Assembly (NCBI RefSeq): GCF_014648355.1
Contig: NZ_BMQY01000013.1
Location: 1-64,000 of the forward strand
Reading direction: 5' to 3'
Source: Couchioplanes azureus
Lineage (GTDB): Bacteria > Actinomycetota > Actinomycetes > Mycobacteriales > Micromonosporaceae
Length of the DNA: 64,000 nucleotides
Positions 34,733 to 43,175 of the stretch are shown here, in pieces. The notes under the pieces were generated by a model that worked only from the letters and a program-made list of their open reading frames with translations, ran no database searches and had not been told where the DNA came from. Each line of letters starts with the position of its first letter. The first letter of the stretch is position 1. Made by a program: the position numbers and the translations under genes.

Positions 34733-34811
34733 TCTGCCGCCGTCCGCCCGCGGCGACCGCCGCGAAGCTGTCACGCAGCGTGACGCACGCTCGTGTCGAT
34801 GACAGTGCACG
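34723..34811 (+). repeat. palindromic intergenic repeat, copy 5
   Basis: Left box GACGCACTGATCTGCCGC (34723-34740) and an inverted copy GATGACAGTGCACG (34798-34811). Inside lie CGCGGC/GCCGCG (34749-34764) and GTCACG/CGTGAC (34770-34784), plus the ACGCAGCGT word shared with copies 2 and 4. It lies between convergent genes. Confidence 0.75.
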
Positions 34812-34839
34812 AGCCGCAGTCTCGGGTTATCGACTGCGG

Positions 34840-35259
34840 TCAGTCATCTACTTCAGGGCCAGGCATGCTGGCCGGTAACTGCGGGCGGCCGCATTTCTCG
34901 ATGTCGCGGCTCCATTGACGTGCGGTCGAATCCGCCGCTGCCCTACCCTGCACCCGTAAGCACCGCGGTTGGTGGTCGTCGACGTCGTCCAGCAGGTAGG
35001 CCACTACCGGCCACCTGCCGGAGACCATGCGCGCCGGCCACACCACCACCGTCGCTAGCAAGGCGCCGACCCAGCTGAGCAGCCACCACGCCAACACGGG
35101 AACCCCTATGAGGAGGAACAGCGGTCCCTGCGCATTTTCGAGCAGCTCAAGAACCGAGGACCCGGGGCGCCACGCCAGACGCCGACGCCCGACCCGCCAC
35201 CGCACCCACTGTCCGGACTCCAACCGGCACTGAACCAGCACACCCAAATGATGAATCAC
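34840..35259 (-). CDS. small membrane protein (unknown)
   Basis: A protein of about 139 residues. The frame is open far upstream, and I choose the GTG at 35259 as a plausible start without a clear ribosome site. Residues 1-55 are basic (LESGQWVRWRVGRRRLAWRP). Residues about 58-95 form two adjacent membrane segments (GPLFLLIGVPVLAWWLL, VGALLATVVVWPARM). The C-terminal 45 residues are soluble. No family recognised. It ends 28 nt from repeat copy 5 and is divergent from the gene at 35563. Confidence 0.55.
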   Translation of the reverse strand: MIHHLGVLVQCRLESGQWVRWRVGRRRLAWRPGSSVLELLENAQGPLFLLIGVPVLAWWLLSWVGALLATVVVWPARMVSGRWPVVAYLLDDVDDHQPRCLRVQGRAAADSTARQWSRDIEKCGRPQLPASMPGPEVDD

Positions 35260-35562
35260 TCGCCCCGACGCCGACCCCAATATGACTCTTCGGGCAGCTA
35301 TAGCCAGCGATTTTGACGGAAGCAGACAGGCATGCTCGGCAGATGCCGACCCGACGACACGTGCATTGTTCTGCCGCGAGTCGCGCGCTGGCCGCTCGGG
35401 CAACGGTGCGGGTTCGGTCCCAGTTCCGTGGATCTGCCGGCATTCCAGGATCTCGAACGCCCAGTGGGTGATCCGCCGATTCCTACGACATCGCGCATCG
35501 CCGTCAGCCGGTGCACGATCATGGCATAGGGCGCCGCCAGGCGCGGGGAGGTGCAAAGTTCC

Positions 35563-36639
35563 ATGGTGACTGTGTTGCTCGACAAGCCGCGTGTCTTCCT
35601 GTCGTATGGGTCGGCGTCGCTGGCGTGCGGAGACGACATTGGCGAGCTCGACGACCTTGACGCGCCGTGGGCCGACGAGAGCAACGGGCTGTGTGGCGCC
35701 TGCGTGCCGGGCTACCTGCAGCTGCAGGTCGGCACGCACACCGGGTGGGTTCCATTCCGGCTCGAGCTACACGACACAGAGCCGCCGCTCGACCCGACGT
35801 GGGAAGAGGTCGTGGAGGTCTCCTTCACGGCACTGTCGCAGCAAGCGTCGCTGACAGGACTCATGAGCGACTCGCATGAGTTCACCATGCCCCCTGGCGA
35901 CTACCGGGTCCGCTACTGCGTTCGCGGCTTCGAGGAAGCCGACCAGGTCGAGCAGACACCGGACTCGTACCTGCTGCAGTTCTGGCCCGGCGCGCCGGCA
36001 CCGGGCCGCATCGTCAAGCAGACCGGTGAACGGGCGGCCTACTGGCACCGGGCGCGGCGCACCCTCACCGCGCAGGAACAGCAGGACTACCAGCAGGCCG
36101 CAGCCGACCAACTCGAACAACAGGCACGCGAGCGGTGGGGTGACCGCGTACCGAACGCTCGGCTACGACGCACCTTAGAGTTAGGCGTCGGTCTCTCTTC
36201 CGACGCTCTTTCTCGGATCGACATCGACCTCGAGTTCGCACTGGCTGACGCCGACGACCGGACTCACCGCCAGGTAGCGGCGTGGGCGGCGTTGCAGTGC
36301 CTGGAGCAGGCCGGACTGATCGGGCTGCCACAACTCGCCCCGGCCGTCGCCGCGCTGCGCCGAGGCGACCCGGCCCCGCCGCCATTCAACGACTCCGGCC
36401 ATTGCTGGGGCGTGCTCAGACGGGCGCAGCCACCCCGCACCAGTCTGCCGGTACCACCCGATGGCGAATACGAGCAGTCGCCGCAGGACTGGGCCATCAC
36501 CACCCTGTTCCACTCAGCCGACGACGACTCCCTGGTGGCCGTGCTAGAGATCGTGGTCTGCCTGGCCGTCGTGCACGGCCGCGACGGCTACCGCCAGGCC
36601 CTCGCCGACCTGCGAACACAGTTCCCGCAGTTGCGATGA
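35563..36639 (+). CDS. hypothetical cytosolic protein (immunity-like)
   Basis: A 358-residue protein. ATG 35563 lies 11 nt after GGAGG; a GTG at 35551 is too close to it. Residues 1-130 are beta-rich (PRVFLSYGSASLACGDD, GYLQLQVGTHTGWVPFRLEL, MPPGDYRVRYCVRGFEEAD), resembling small domains of actinobacterial immunity clusters. Residues about 165-210 are a coiled coil (LTAQEQQDYQQAAADQLEQQ). The C-terminal 150 residues are helical. No enzymatic motif is seen. It forms a divergent pair with the small membrane protein and is followed by repeat copy 6. Confidence 0.65.
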   Translation: MVTVLLDKPRVFLSYGSASLACGDDIGELDDLDAPWADESNGLCGACVPGYLQLQVGTHTGWVPFRLELHDTEPPLDPTWEEVVEVSFTALSQQASLTGLMSDSHEFTMPPGDYRVRYCVRGFEEADQVEQTPDSYLLQFWPGAPAPGRIVKQTGERAAYWHRARRTLTAQEQQDYQQAAADQLEQQARERWGDRVPNARLRRTLELGVGLSSDALSRIDIDLEFALADADDRTHRQVAAWAALQCLEQAGLIGLPQLAPAVAALRRGDPAPPPFNDSGHCWGVLRRAQPPRTSLPVPPDGEYEQSPQDWAITTLFHSADDDSLVAVLEIVVCLAVVHGRDGYRQALADLRTQFPQLR

Positions 36640-36662
36640 ATGTAGCCGGTAGGTCGGTCGAC

Positions 36663-36740
36663 GGCGCACTGATCTGCCGCGATCCGCAGGTCCAGCGGGG
36701 CGGATGGGCCGCCGCTGAGGGCGCTGCGACAGTGCTCGCC
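36663..36740 (+). repeat. palindromic intergenic repeat, copy 6
   Basis: Left box GGCGCACTGATCTGCCGC (36663-36680) and inverted right box GCGACAGTGCTCGCC (36726-36740), whose reverse complement contains GCACTGTCGC. An inner ATCCGC (36682-36687) / GCGGAT (36700-36705) pair is perfect. It begins 24 nt after the upstream stop. Confidence 0.75.
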
Positions 36741-37361
36741 AAGCTCAAGGCTGCAGGCGTTCACCAGCAGTGTTGCGCCGACCACATGATCCGCCCTGCC
36801 CTCCGGGGTGCCATTCAGCCCGTTGTGATCACGCGTCACCGCGAGGCGGCACGACAAGCACCGCGGGCATCGCACACGTGGACCGGTACGCACGCTCGCA
36901 CTGACCGGAGAGCTCCAGCACACCCACCAGGCGCCTTGCCGGCTGCTGCACAACGGCCACCGCATTGGCGCGGCGGACGCACCAACCCCGTTTGATCGGG
37001 CGGCGTTTCCGGCTCGGGTAGCTCGCCGTCCGCGGCGGCATCGACCAGGCCGCGGTGTGGTCCGACTTGCCGATGCAGCAGCCAGCGTGGGCCTCGAGTT
37101 GGTCGAAGCACAGGCGTGGCCAGGTCCGTATGGACTGCCGGACTTGAGCGACACCGCCGCTGAAATTCCACCCGCTCGGGTCTCGACCATGCTGGGTGTC
37201 CTGGCGTCTTCGATGGCCGGTACACCAGCAGGTCGCCCCATGACCAAATCAGCGAGTTCGGGATCCCGTCTCAGATCCGTGGAAGGATCCGAGGCCAGCC
37301 TTGCCTCCAAGCTGACTTTTGGGCCAGCGATCGGGGTCCTCTTCGCCGCGTGGTCGTGGTC
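36741..37361. other. intergenic interval without a supported gene
   Basis: About 620 nt between repeat copy 6 and the immunity gene. Frames on both strands are long but patchy, rich in Arg, Ser and Cys, without ribosome sites or a recognisable domain. It could be decayed coding sequence. I see no insertion-sequence ends. Confidence 0.4.
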
Positions 37362-37841
37362 TCAGTCGTCGGCCGGCGGACGGCGAGCGGCTCCCGGAGG
37401 CGCTTGAAGGACCTCTTTAATTCTCTGCATGATGTCGTGCGGTTCCTCGGTGTGAGGCTTGCCGGACATCGCTTCCAGGGTGGCTTCTGTCGCGGCGAGC
37501 AAGGTTGTCCGCCATGGCTCGATTTCGATGTCGCCCGCCGCTAGCGTCTTCGGTACTCCACCCTTGTCGGTGTTCGCCTCGACGGCGACCAGCCCGCCGG
37601 CGATCCGGCGGTAGTACAGGTAGAACGGCCCATCGAAGAAGTACGAGAACGCATCCGGGGCACCGTGTGCGATTTCCTCGTACGCCGTGGTGGCAGAGCT
37701 GAGCACCGCGATCGAGAAATCATTCCACCGGTTCTCGGGGAACGCGACACCGTCCAGCGTCAGCCACACATCGGCCGTGACGATCCCGTCAGCACTCGAG
37801 GGTGTCGTCAGGTCGCCCACGCGCCATGTCAATGTACTCAT
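37362..37841 (-). CDS. probable immunity protein for the adjacent Hint toxin
   Basis: A 159-residue cytosolic protein, ATG 37841 with GAGGACTG just upstream. It begins 33 nt after the toxin stop on the same strand, the usual place for an immunity gene. The sequence is acidic and beta-rich in the first half (STLTWRVGDLTTPSSADG, GIVTADVWLTLDGVAFPENR), with FSYFFDGPFYLYYRRIAGG in the middle and a helical tail (ATLEAMSGKPH, MQRIKEVLQAPP). I cannot assign it to a numbered immunity family. Its role is inferred from context. Confidence 0.7.
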   Translation of the reverse strand: MSTLTWRVGDLTTPSSADGIVTADVWLTLDGVAFPENRWNDFSIAVLSSATTAYEEIAHGAPDAFSYFFDGPFYLYYRRIAGGLVAVEANTDKGGVPKTLAAGDIEIEPWRTTLLAATEATLEAMSGKPHTEEPHDIMQRIKEVLQAPPGAARRPPADD

Positions 37842-37874
37842 TCAGTCCTCACAGTCGACGCCCTGCGGGGTCAA

Positions 37875-40340
37875 TTACTGGGGGTAGATGGATCGAATGA
37901 TGCCGGTGTCCCGGTTGATAATGAACTCGTACAATTTGCCGTCCACCCGCGCCTGAGCCTGGATCATGCGGTTGTTGCTGTCGTACCCGACCTTCCTGGG
38001 GCTGTTGCGGAACGCTGCGGCCGCCACGCGCTCGACTTCCGCTTCCGTCGTGCCGGCTGGCCACAGGTCACTACGAGAACGGACTCTAGCGCCGCCGACG
38101 AAGTGGCCGCTCTTGACATGTTCCATGTCCACGCCACCGTACGTCCTGGGCAGGTTGACGGAACCCAACGACCTGCCGTCACGCGCCATCGGGCAGTTGT
38201 GGACCAGCACCGCCTCATCCCCGGCGGCGACGTAGTAGGTGTGCAGGTCCGCGACCGTCAGGTTGTCCATGATCTGGTCGCCGGCGAAGGACCGCACAGC
38301 CGCAACGGTGACTTCACCGTTGTCGGGAGTGCTCAGCCGTGTGCCGACGGTGAGATCTTCCGCGTCGACCCATTCCTGTAGGCGCGCGACCCAGAACGGG
38401 TGCTCATCGGTCGTGTGCACAACATGCTGGTTTCCGTCCGCTCCGGTCACGGTCACGTCGGTCAGGGCAGTGTCGCGGTGGGCGTGAACAGCCGTCACTG
38501 CCTTCGGCGTCGCCATGCCCGAGACCGGGTGCCCAGCCAAGACTGAGTCTCCCGGCCGCACGTCGGCGATCGCCCGACGGCTCCCATCACCCATCAGTAC
38601 CGGGGTGTCAGGCCGGAAGCTGTTGAGGCACGCTTCCCCGACTGCGCCCCGTTCCCGGGCGCCGATGTAGTGCAGGCCGTCGCCGGTTTCGGCGTAGATG
38701 CGGCCGTCGCTGCTGTAGACGAGGCGGCCGCCGCCATCCTTGAGAACGGCCTCGGTCCAGGTCACACCGGCGGAGTTGGGCACACCGGCCGGCGGGCTCG
38801 TCAACGTGCGCGTGACCCAGGTCGCGGGCAAGGCCTTGCCGTATCGCAGGGCCTTGACCCCATCCTGCGCCTTGCGCAGCGACTGAGTCGCCTTGTTGAG
38901 CTTGCCAGTGACCCCGGCAACGTCGCCGACCTTGCGCAGTCCCTTGAGGTAGTGCAGCAGGAAGGCCGCGCTCAGGGCCCGCTCCGGACCGCTGAGCTCC
39001 TGGCCGGTCGCGATGTCGCGACCGTGAATCGCGTCCAACACACCCTTGCCGTCACCGATGCCCGGCGTGAGATCGAGCAGCAGCGACATCATGGCATCGC
39101 GGTGCTCAGACTCCTGCAGCCGCGCGAGGTGCTGTTCGGGGGTCAGCGTCTCACCGAACGGGTTCTCGAAGCGATCCATCGCACCCTTGAGCGAGATGCC
39201 ACTGCCCAGCAGAGCCTTGACGTCCGGCATGGCAGCAACCGCGCCGTTCATCTGCGCCAGGCCCTTGTTCATCTGGACGAGGGCGCGGTTCATCTCGTCC
39301 ATGCCTTGAATGGCCTGGGCGATACCGCGGTTGGCTTCATCCATCCCACGGTTGGCCTCATCGATGCCCTGCTTGAGGCCGACAAGACTCCTGTTGACGT
39401 CCTTCAGCGCCGAATCCATCTTCTTCAACGCTTTGTTGGCACCCGCCACCGACTTGTTGGCCTCGTCCAAGGTCTTGTTGAACTCCCGCAGGAGGTTGGC
39501 GGAGTCCACGAACGCCTGCAAGACATCTTCCACGGCCTTCGTCGCAGCGGTGAGCTTGGCGACGGTGCTCTTGAAGCCGGCGGACAGCTCGGCGCCGGTC
39601 GGCAGGAGGTTGGCGAGGGCATCCCGCACATCGGCGAAGCTGCTCCGGACGTACCGAATGGTGTCCGCGGCGCTCAGCTGCCGCTCGCGGCGATCTGCAA
39701 GGTCCTTGCTCCAGGCGGCACCGACGACGGTCAAGTCTTCGCTGTATGCGGTGGCGTCCCGCAGTGCCTCCAGCAGGCCCGGAACCACCTTTTTCGGGTC
39801 GGTGACCTTGCGCTGCTCGGCCAGCAGCGACTGCAGCCGGGCTACCCGGTTCGGCGCCTCGCTCAAGCCGCCCCGGACATCGGAGAGAATGGCCTCGACA
39901 TCCGCGGTCAACTGCGGCAGACCACTGCGAAACACGTTCACGACCCAGACGAGCAGCGTGGCCTGCAGCACCGTGCTGCCGACCCGCAGCCCGGTGTCGG
40001 CCAGGCACTGCTTGATCCGCTGGTACCGGGCGCTCAACGTCGGCGCCTCCACCTTGTCGACGCAGTTGAGGGCGGCCGCCAAACTGAACCCCGCGTCGGT
40101 GGCGCACTTGTGGAACTGGCTCAACCGGGCCAGCTTCTGCAGAAGACCATCCGTGTTCGGATCGACGCCCGGATTCAACACCGCATCGGCACACTTCTGC
40201 AGGGCACCCAACCGCGGACCGCTCGCGCCCGCAGACGCCGCCGACGCGGCCTTGGCCCTCGGTGTCACAGCAAGCGCCGGACCCGAGTAGCCCACCAACA
40301 GCGCGACGACCAACACGGACGCCAGCAGAGTTCTCTTCAC
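37875..40340 (-). CDS. secreted polymorphic toxin with heptad array, Hint domain and nuclease-like C-terminus
   Basis: An 821-residue protein (GTG 40340). A signal peptide covers about residues 1-24. The long helical region contains a heptad array at about 283-375, with units such as DEANRGM, DEANRGI, DEMNRAL, VQMNKGL. Residues 571-716 are a Hint (pretoxin intein-like) domain: it starts CLNSFRPDTPVLMGDGSRR, has TDEHPFWV, and ends LHTYYVAAGDEAVLVHNC. The last 105 residues are the toxin: VDMEHVKSGHFVGG, DLWPAGTTEAEVERVAAAAF and YEFIINRDTGIIRSIYP. The HVxSGH motif recalls EndoU-like RNases, but I am not sure of the family. Hint cleavage would release the toxin. Confidence 0.85.
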   Translation of the reverse strand: MKRTLLASVLVVALLVGYSGPALAVTPRAKAASAASAGASGPRLGALQKCADAVLNPGVDPNTDGLLQKLARLSQFHKCATDAGFSLAAALNCVDKVEAPTLSARYQRIKQCLADTGLRVGSTVLQATLLVWVVNVFRSGLPQLTADVEAILSDVRGGLSEAPNRVARLQSLLAEQRKVTDPKKVVPGLLEALRDATAYSEDLTVVGAAWSKDLADRRERQLSAADTIRYVRSSFADVRDALANLLPTGAELSAGFKSTVAKLTAATKAVEDVLQAFVDSANLLREFNKTLDEANKSVAGANKALKKMDSALKDVNRSLVGLKQGIDEANRGMDEANRGIAQAIQGMDEMNRALVQMNKGLAQMNGAVAAMPDVKALLGSGISLKGAMDRFENPFGETLTPEQHLARLQESEHRDAMMSLLLDLTPGIGDGKGVLDAIHGRDIATGQELSGPERALSAAFLLHYLKGLRKVGDVAGVTGKLNKATQSLRKAQDGVKALRYGKALPATWVTRTLTSPPAGVPNSAGVTWTEAVLKDGGGRLVYSSDGRIYAETGDGLHYIGARERGAVGEACLNSFRPDTPVLMGDGSRRAIADVRPGDSVLAGHPVSGMATPKAVTAVHAHRDTALTDVTVTGADGNQHVVHTTDEHPFWVARLQEWVDAEDLTVGTRLSTPDNGEVTVAAVRSFAGDQIMDNLTVADLHTYYVAAGDEAVLVHNCPMARDGRSLGSVNLPRTYGGVDMEHVKSGHFVGGARVRSRSDLWPAGTTEAEVERVAAAAFRNSPRKVGYDSNNRMIQAQARVDGKLYEFIINRDTGIIRSIYPQ

Positions 40341-41070
40341 GCCTTACAACCCCCGTCGACCTGCGCCCCCTCGCGGGCGCCCGACGACCCTACTGACCAG
40401 TAATGGCCGGGCGCAGTGTGACCTCGCGGGCCGTGTTCGGCAACACACAAGTCGCTGCTGGTTGGAACCGCGTCGATGCGGTGCTTTGGCCCCTGAGCCC
40501 GCCTGCACGGGATCCGAGCCGCTCGAGCCGCACCCGAAGCGCGGACACGCGGCGCGCAAAGACCGCCTGCCAAAAGTCATCCGCACGGGCAACCTTGCTT
40601 CGCCGCTGCACCGAGCTCGGCTGACCGCTGAACCGAACGCCGGTACGGCCGGCCCGTGCATGGGTCGCGGGCGAAGGAGCAGCCCTGGGTGCCATCAATT
40701 TCGTGACGCGGCGCGAGCCGCGGCGTATGCCAGAGCTCTCATCGTGCGTGCGTCCGGCGCGATCCACCGGCAACGCAGCTCACCGGTCAACGCTGCGCAG
40801 ACCGTGTGATCCGTGCAGCGTGCGGAGCTGCCCACGCTGAGGGACTGAAGGTCAGCCCACCCGACCCGACGGCGCTAAGCCCCGATGCCGAACATCTTGG
40901 CGACCATGTCTCGCTGCGCTCAACGCCAAGATCTTCCGCCCTGGGACTTGCACCCCCGGGCCCAGGGCGGGCTTTGACCGGCCCCATCAGCGCGGCACCC
41001 CGAACACCCGGATCGCACGAGCCGGCACCGGGACCACACCGCACCAGCATCGCCTGAGGGGAGACCCACC
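40341..41070. other. non-coding interval with hairpins upstream of ssb
   Basis: About 730 nt between the divergent toxin and ssb genes. CAGCGTG (40816-40822) pairs with CACGCTG (40833-40839). CCGCCCTGGG (40936-40945) pairs with CCCAGGGCGG (40961-40970), followed by GCTTTG. The second is strong enough to be a terminator or leader attenuator for the SSB gene. No supported protein. Confidence 0.45.
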
Positions 41071-41484
41071 GTGGAGTTCGAATTCCGCTTCGAAGGCAAC
41101 CTGGCCGAGGACGCCGAACTGCGCATCACCGATACCGGCCGCAGCGTATGCCGGCTGCGGGTCGCGCACACCCGCCGCCGCCGCGACAACGACGGGCAAT
41201 GGCAGAACCAGCCGGCCATGTGGGTCGACGTCACCGCCTGGGAAAAACTCGCCGAACGCTGCGCCGAGCTGCGCAAAGGCGACACCGTCCTGGTCACCGC
41301 CCGCGACGACGTGCGCATCTGGGCCTTCCAGCGCCAGGAGGACAACTCCCCCGACGGGCGGCTGCAGGTCACTGCCGCCAACGTCGCGCTGAGCCTGCGG
41401 TTCAGAAGTGCCCAATCCGTTGTGCCGGAGTCCGCCGGCTTCGCCGACGAGCCGACGAGCCACGAACTCGAGCCCTCTCTCTAG
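41071..41484 (+). CDS. ssb: single-stranded DNA-binding protein, copy 1
   Basis: A 137-residue SSB with GTG start and GGGGAG 7 nt upstream. The OB-fold is recognised from FRFEGNLAEDAELRITDTGR, VCRLRVAHTRRRRD, AMWVDVTAWEKLAERCAELR and KGDTVLVTA, with the late strand DGRLQVTAANVALSLRF. The C-terminus is short and ends in SHELEPSL rather than the acidic DDDIPF tip, so contacts with host replication proteins may be reduced. Plasmid-borne SSBs protect single strands during conjugation. A strong hairpin follows, and a second SSB gene lies 75 nt downstream. Confidence 0.9.
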   Translation: MEFEFRFEGNLAEDAELRITDTGRSVCRLRVAHTRRRRDNDGQWQNQPAMWVDVTAWEKLAERCAELRKGDTVLVTARDDVRIWAFQRQEDNSPDGRLQVTAANVALSLRFRSAQSVVPESAGFADEPTSHELEPSL

Positions 41485-41491
41485 CCAGCAC

Positions 41492-41520
41492 GGGTGGGAC
41501 CGGTTCACGCGGTCCCACCC
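41492..41520 (+). terminator. hairpin after ssb copy 1
   Basis: GGGTGGGACC (41492-41501) and GGTCCCACCC (41511-41520) form a perfect 10-bp stem with a 9-nt loop. No T-run follows, as is common for actinobacterial terminators. Confidence 0.7.
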
Positions 41521-41558
41521 TCAGCCATCACCCACACCGAGACACCGAGGAATCCGTC

Positions 41559-42002
41559 ATGCAGTTCGTCGCCATCATCGAAGGCACCCTCACCACCAGC
41601 CCCGTCACGGACAAAACCCGCGACGGCCGCGAATTCGTCCAACTCAGCATCGTGCACCGCGTCACCTACCGCGACACCAGCGGAAAACAGGTCAACGCCC
41701 AACCCATGAGCTTCGACATCCTCTGCTGGGGAGACCTCGCCAGCCGAGCACGCAACCTCCACCGCGGCGACACCATCATCGCCGACCTGACCCGGCTGCT
41801 GCCCTACGACAACAACGGCATCCTCGGCATGAAGGCCTACGCCCGCAACGTCTCCGTCAGCATGCGCTACGCCGAAGCGCACGCCGGCCCACAAGTCCGT
41901 CAGCGCCGCGGTGACCTGGTCACCACCGCGCACGGCGAGACAGTCACCGCCGACGCGTACCCCGAGATCGTGACGGACCGCGAACTCATCCAGCACCGCT
42001 GA
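41559..42002 (+). CDS. single-stranded DNA-binding protein-like, copy 2
   Basis: A 147-residue OB-fold protein; ATG 41559 with GAGGAA upstream. The pattern FVAIIEGTLTTSPVTDKTRDG, FVQLSIVHRVTYRD, FDILCWGDLASRARNLHRGD and TRLLPYDNNGILGMKAYARN follows SSB spacing, though it is divergent from copy 1. Residues 110-147 form a short tail without the acidic tip. It probably binds single-stranded DNA of the element during transfer or replication. Followed by a 12-bp hairpin. Confidence 0.8.
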   Translation: MQFVAIIEGTLTTSPVTDKTRDGREFVQLSIVHRVTYRDTSGKQVNAQPMSFDILCWGDLASRARNLHRGDTIIADLTRLLPYDNNGILGMKAYARNVSVSMRYAEAHAGPQVRQRRGDLVTTAHGETVTADAYPEIVTDRELIQHR

Positions 42003-42011
42003 AACCACTGC

Positions 42012-42040
42012 GGGCCGTCGCGACCATCTCGCGACGGCCC
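42012..42040 (+). terminator. hairpin after ssb copy 2
   Basis: GGGCCGTCGCGA (42012-42023) and TCGCGACGGCCC (42029-42040): a perfect 12-bp stem with a 5-nt loop. It lies between the SSB gene and the convergent small-gene trio, so may act in both directions. Confidence 0.75.
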
Positions 42041-42102
42041 AACCGATGTCCAAGCGGCGGCGGTATGTAGACAGGCCCACCTGCACCATCGCGGCCGCGA
42101 TC

Positions 42103-42390
42103 TCAACAAGCGTCCGGCTTCGAAGGCCGCCGGATCGCGTCGCGCAACGCCGACACCCGCACCGACACGTACCGGAAACCCAGGGATCGGTCCCAAAAGA
42201 CCTCGTCCGCCTGCAAGGCCACCCACTGATCGTCGTCGTCGCCGTTCACAGCTTCGACGACGCGGACCAGGATCTCGATGTCACCCGTGCCGTACCGGTA
42301 GTCGTTGTCGGACAGGTGTAGGCGCAGGCCGACAGACAGCACGACGCCACCGACGGCCGGCACGCCGTCACCCCCGGGTCGGGCGGTCAT
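42103..42390 (-). CDS. small YGTG-motif protein, copy 2 (unknown function)
   Basis: A 95-residue protein from ATG 42390, overlapping the previous gene by 23 nt. It matches the protein at 501-896: LRLHLSDNDYRYGTGDIEIL aligns with the DY-x-YGTG region there, WVALQ with WVRLD, and VRVSALRDAIR with IRISALTEAIR. No catalytic motif is seen. It is the last gene of a trio divergent from an HTH-TPR regulator, the same relative placement as copy 1. Confidence 0.65.
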   Translation of the reverse strand: MTARPGGDGVPAVGGVVLSVGLRLHLSDNDYRYGTGDIEILVRVVEAVNGDDDDQWVALQADEVFWDRSLGFRYVSVRVSALRDAIRRPSKPDAC

Positions 42391-42619
42391 CAACGTCCGC
42401 AGGGCCCGAAGCACTGTGGCCACGGCCCCGCGCCATCTGGGCGGGGGTCTGACGATCGATCCAACCGCGCTGGGGCAGCACCTCGGTGTGCCCGAAGGCC
42501 CACGCCGGCTGCTGCGCCGAAACCTGCGCGATGCGCCGCTCCTGGCACGGCCACCGCAACCCGCACACACACCGCCGGCGCAGCCATCGGCGCAGCGGCC
42601 GATGCACCACGACATCCAT
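42368..42619 (-). CDS. small cysteine protein (C-x-CG-x-x-WPC motif)
   Basis: An 83-residue basic protein from ATG 42619, just after the preceding stop. It contains RRRCVCGLRWPCQERRIAQ, where three cysteines could hold zinc or a cluster, then WAFGHTEVLPQRGWIDRQTP. I have seen this motif in unnamed actinobacterial small proteins but know no function. A longer start at 42697 overlaps the upstream gene and is less likely. It is the middle gene of the trio. Confidence 0.6.
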   Translation of the reverse strand: MDVVVHRPLRRWLRRRCVCGLRWPCQERRIAQVSAQQPAWAFGHTEVLPQRGWIDRQTPAQMARGRGHSASGPADVDDRPTRG

Positions 42620-42623
42620 CGGC

Positions 42624-42914
42624 TCACGACGCCCGGCGGACACAGCCCATACGCCTTTCGGGGTCGTCGACAAGATCCGGTTCCCCACGGTGATCAACGC
42701 GCGCGGCGGGCACCGTATCGACCACCGTCGCGGGGCCGTCCCCCGGCCGATACCGAACCGTCACCGCCTGCCGTGAGGCCCGCACCACCAGGCCGGGACG
42801 CCGCCCGCCACCACGTTCGATCCATACCGTGGCGTCGATGCCGTACGGGCGGTCAAGGTGCACGCTCAGAGGCAGGGCTGTCTGTATAGGCAACGCGGCG
42901 GCTCTACTCGGCAT
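42624..42914 (-). CDS. hypothetical small protein, first gene of the trio
   Basis: A 96-residue protein, ATG 42914 with GAAGGG 7 nt upstream. The body is beta-rich (LSVHLDRPYGIDATVWIERG, LVVRASRQAVTVRYRPGD, ATVVDTVPAARVDHRGEP). No family recognised. Divergent from the HTH-TPR regulator at 43176; the 261-nt gap probably holds both promoters. Confidence 0.55.
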   Translation of the reverse strand: MPSRAAALPIQTALPLSVHLDRPYGIDATVWIERGGGRRPGLVVRASRQAVTVRYRPGDGPATVVDTVPAARVDHRGEPDLVDDPERRMGCVRRAS

Positions 42915-43175
42915 CGCGGACCCTTCCTTCTCAACTGTCGCTCTCCCGACTCGACGGCAACCAGTGGCTCCTCGCTGGCCTGTACCGCTCCAGGTCGCCA
43001 CAACGGCCGCTCAACGCCTCGACGTCGGCTACCGGACGAGATCGACTCTTCGCCCGCACGGCTGCCGCGACCATGACGCCGGCATGCCGCTTAAATGCCC
43101 TTGCGCTGTCGCCGTCCCCGCCGTGGTTGGTCCGGGCCTACGGTGACAGGACCGCCTGTCCTTGAAGGAGCTGAG

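Noticed and set aside
25692-36740. A classical integron with IntI and attC sites
   Set aside because: The recombinase lacks integron-integrase features, the core triplets are not conserved in all copies, and passenger genes occur on both strands; only an analogy is claimed.
36741-37361. Transposase remnant
   Set aside because: Both strands were read; no DDE or serine-recombinase motif and no terminal inverted repeats were found.
39220-39490. Short tandem repeats that look CRISPR- or minisatellite-like
   Set aside because: They are in frame and encode 7-residue coiled-coil units of the secreted toxin; repeats differ and there are no unique spacers.
38670-40403. Long plus-strand open frame opposite the Hint toxin
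   Set aside because: A shadow of the GC-rich toxin gene: biased composition and no domain, while the minus strand shows signal peptide, Hint domain and toxin.
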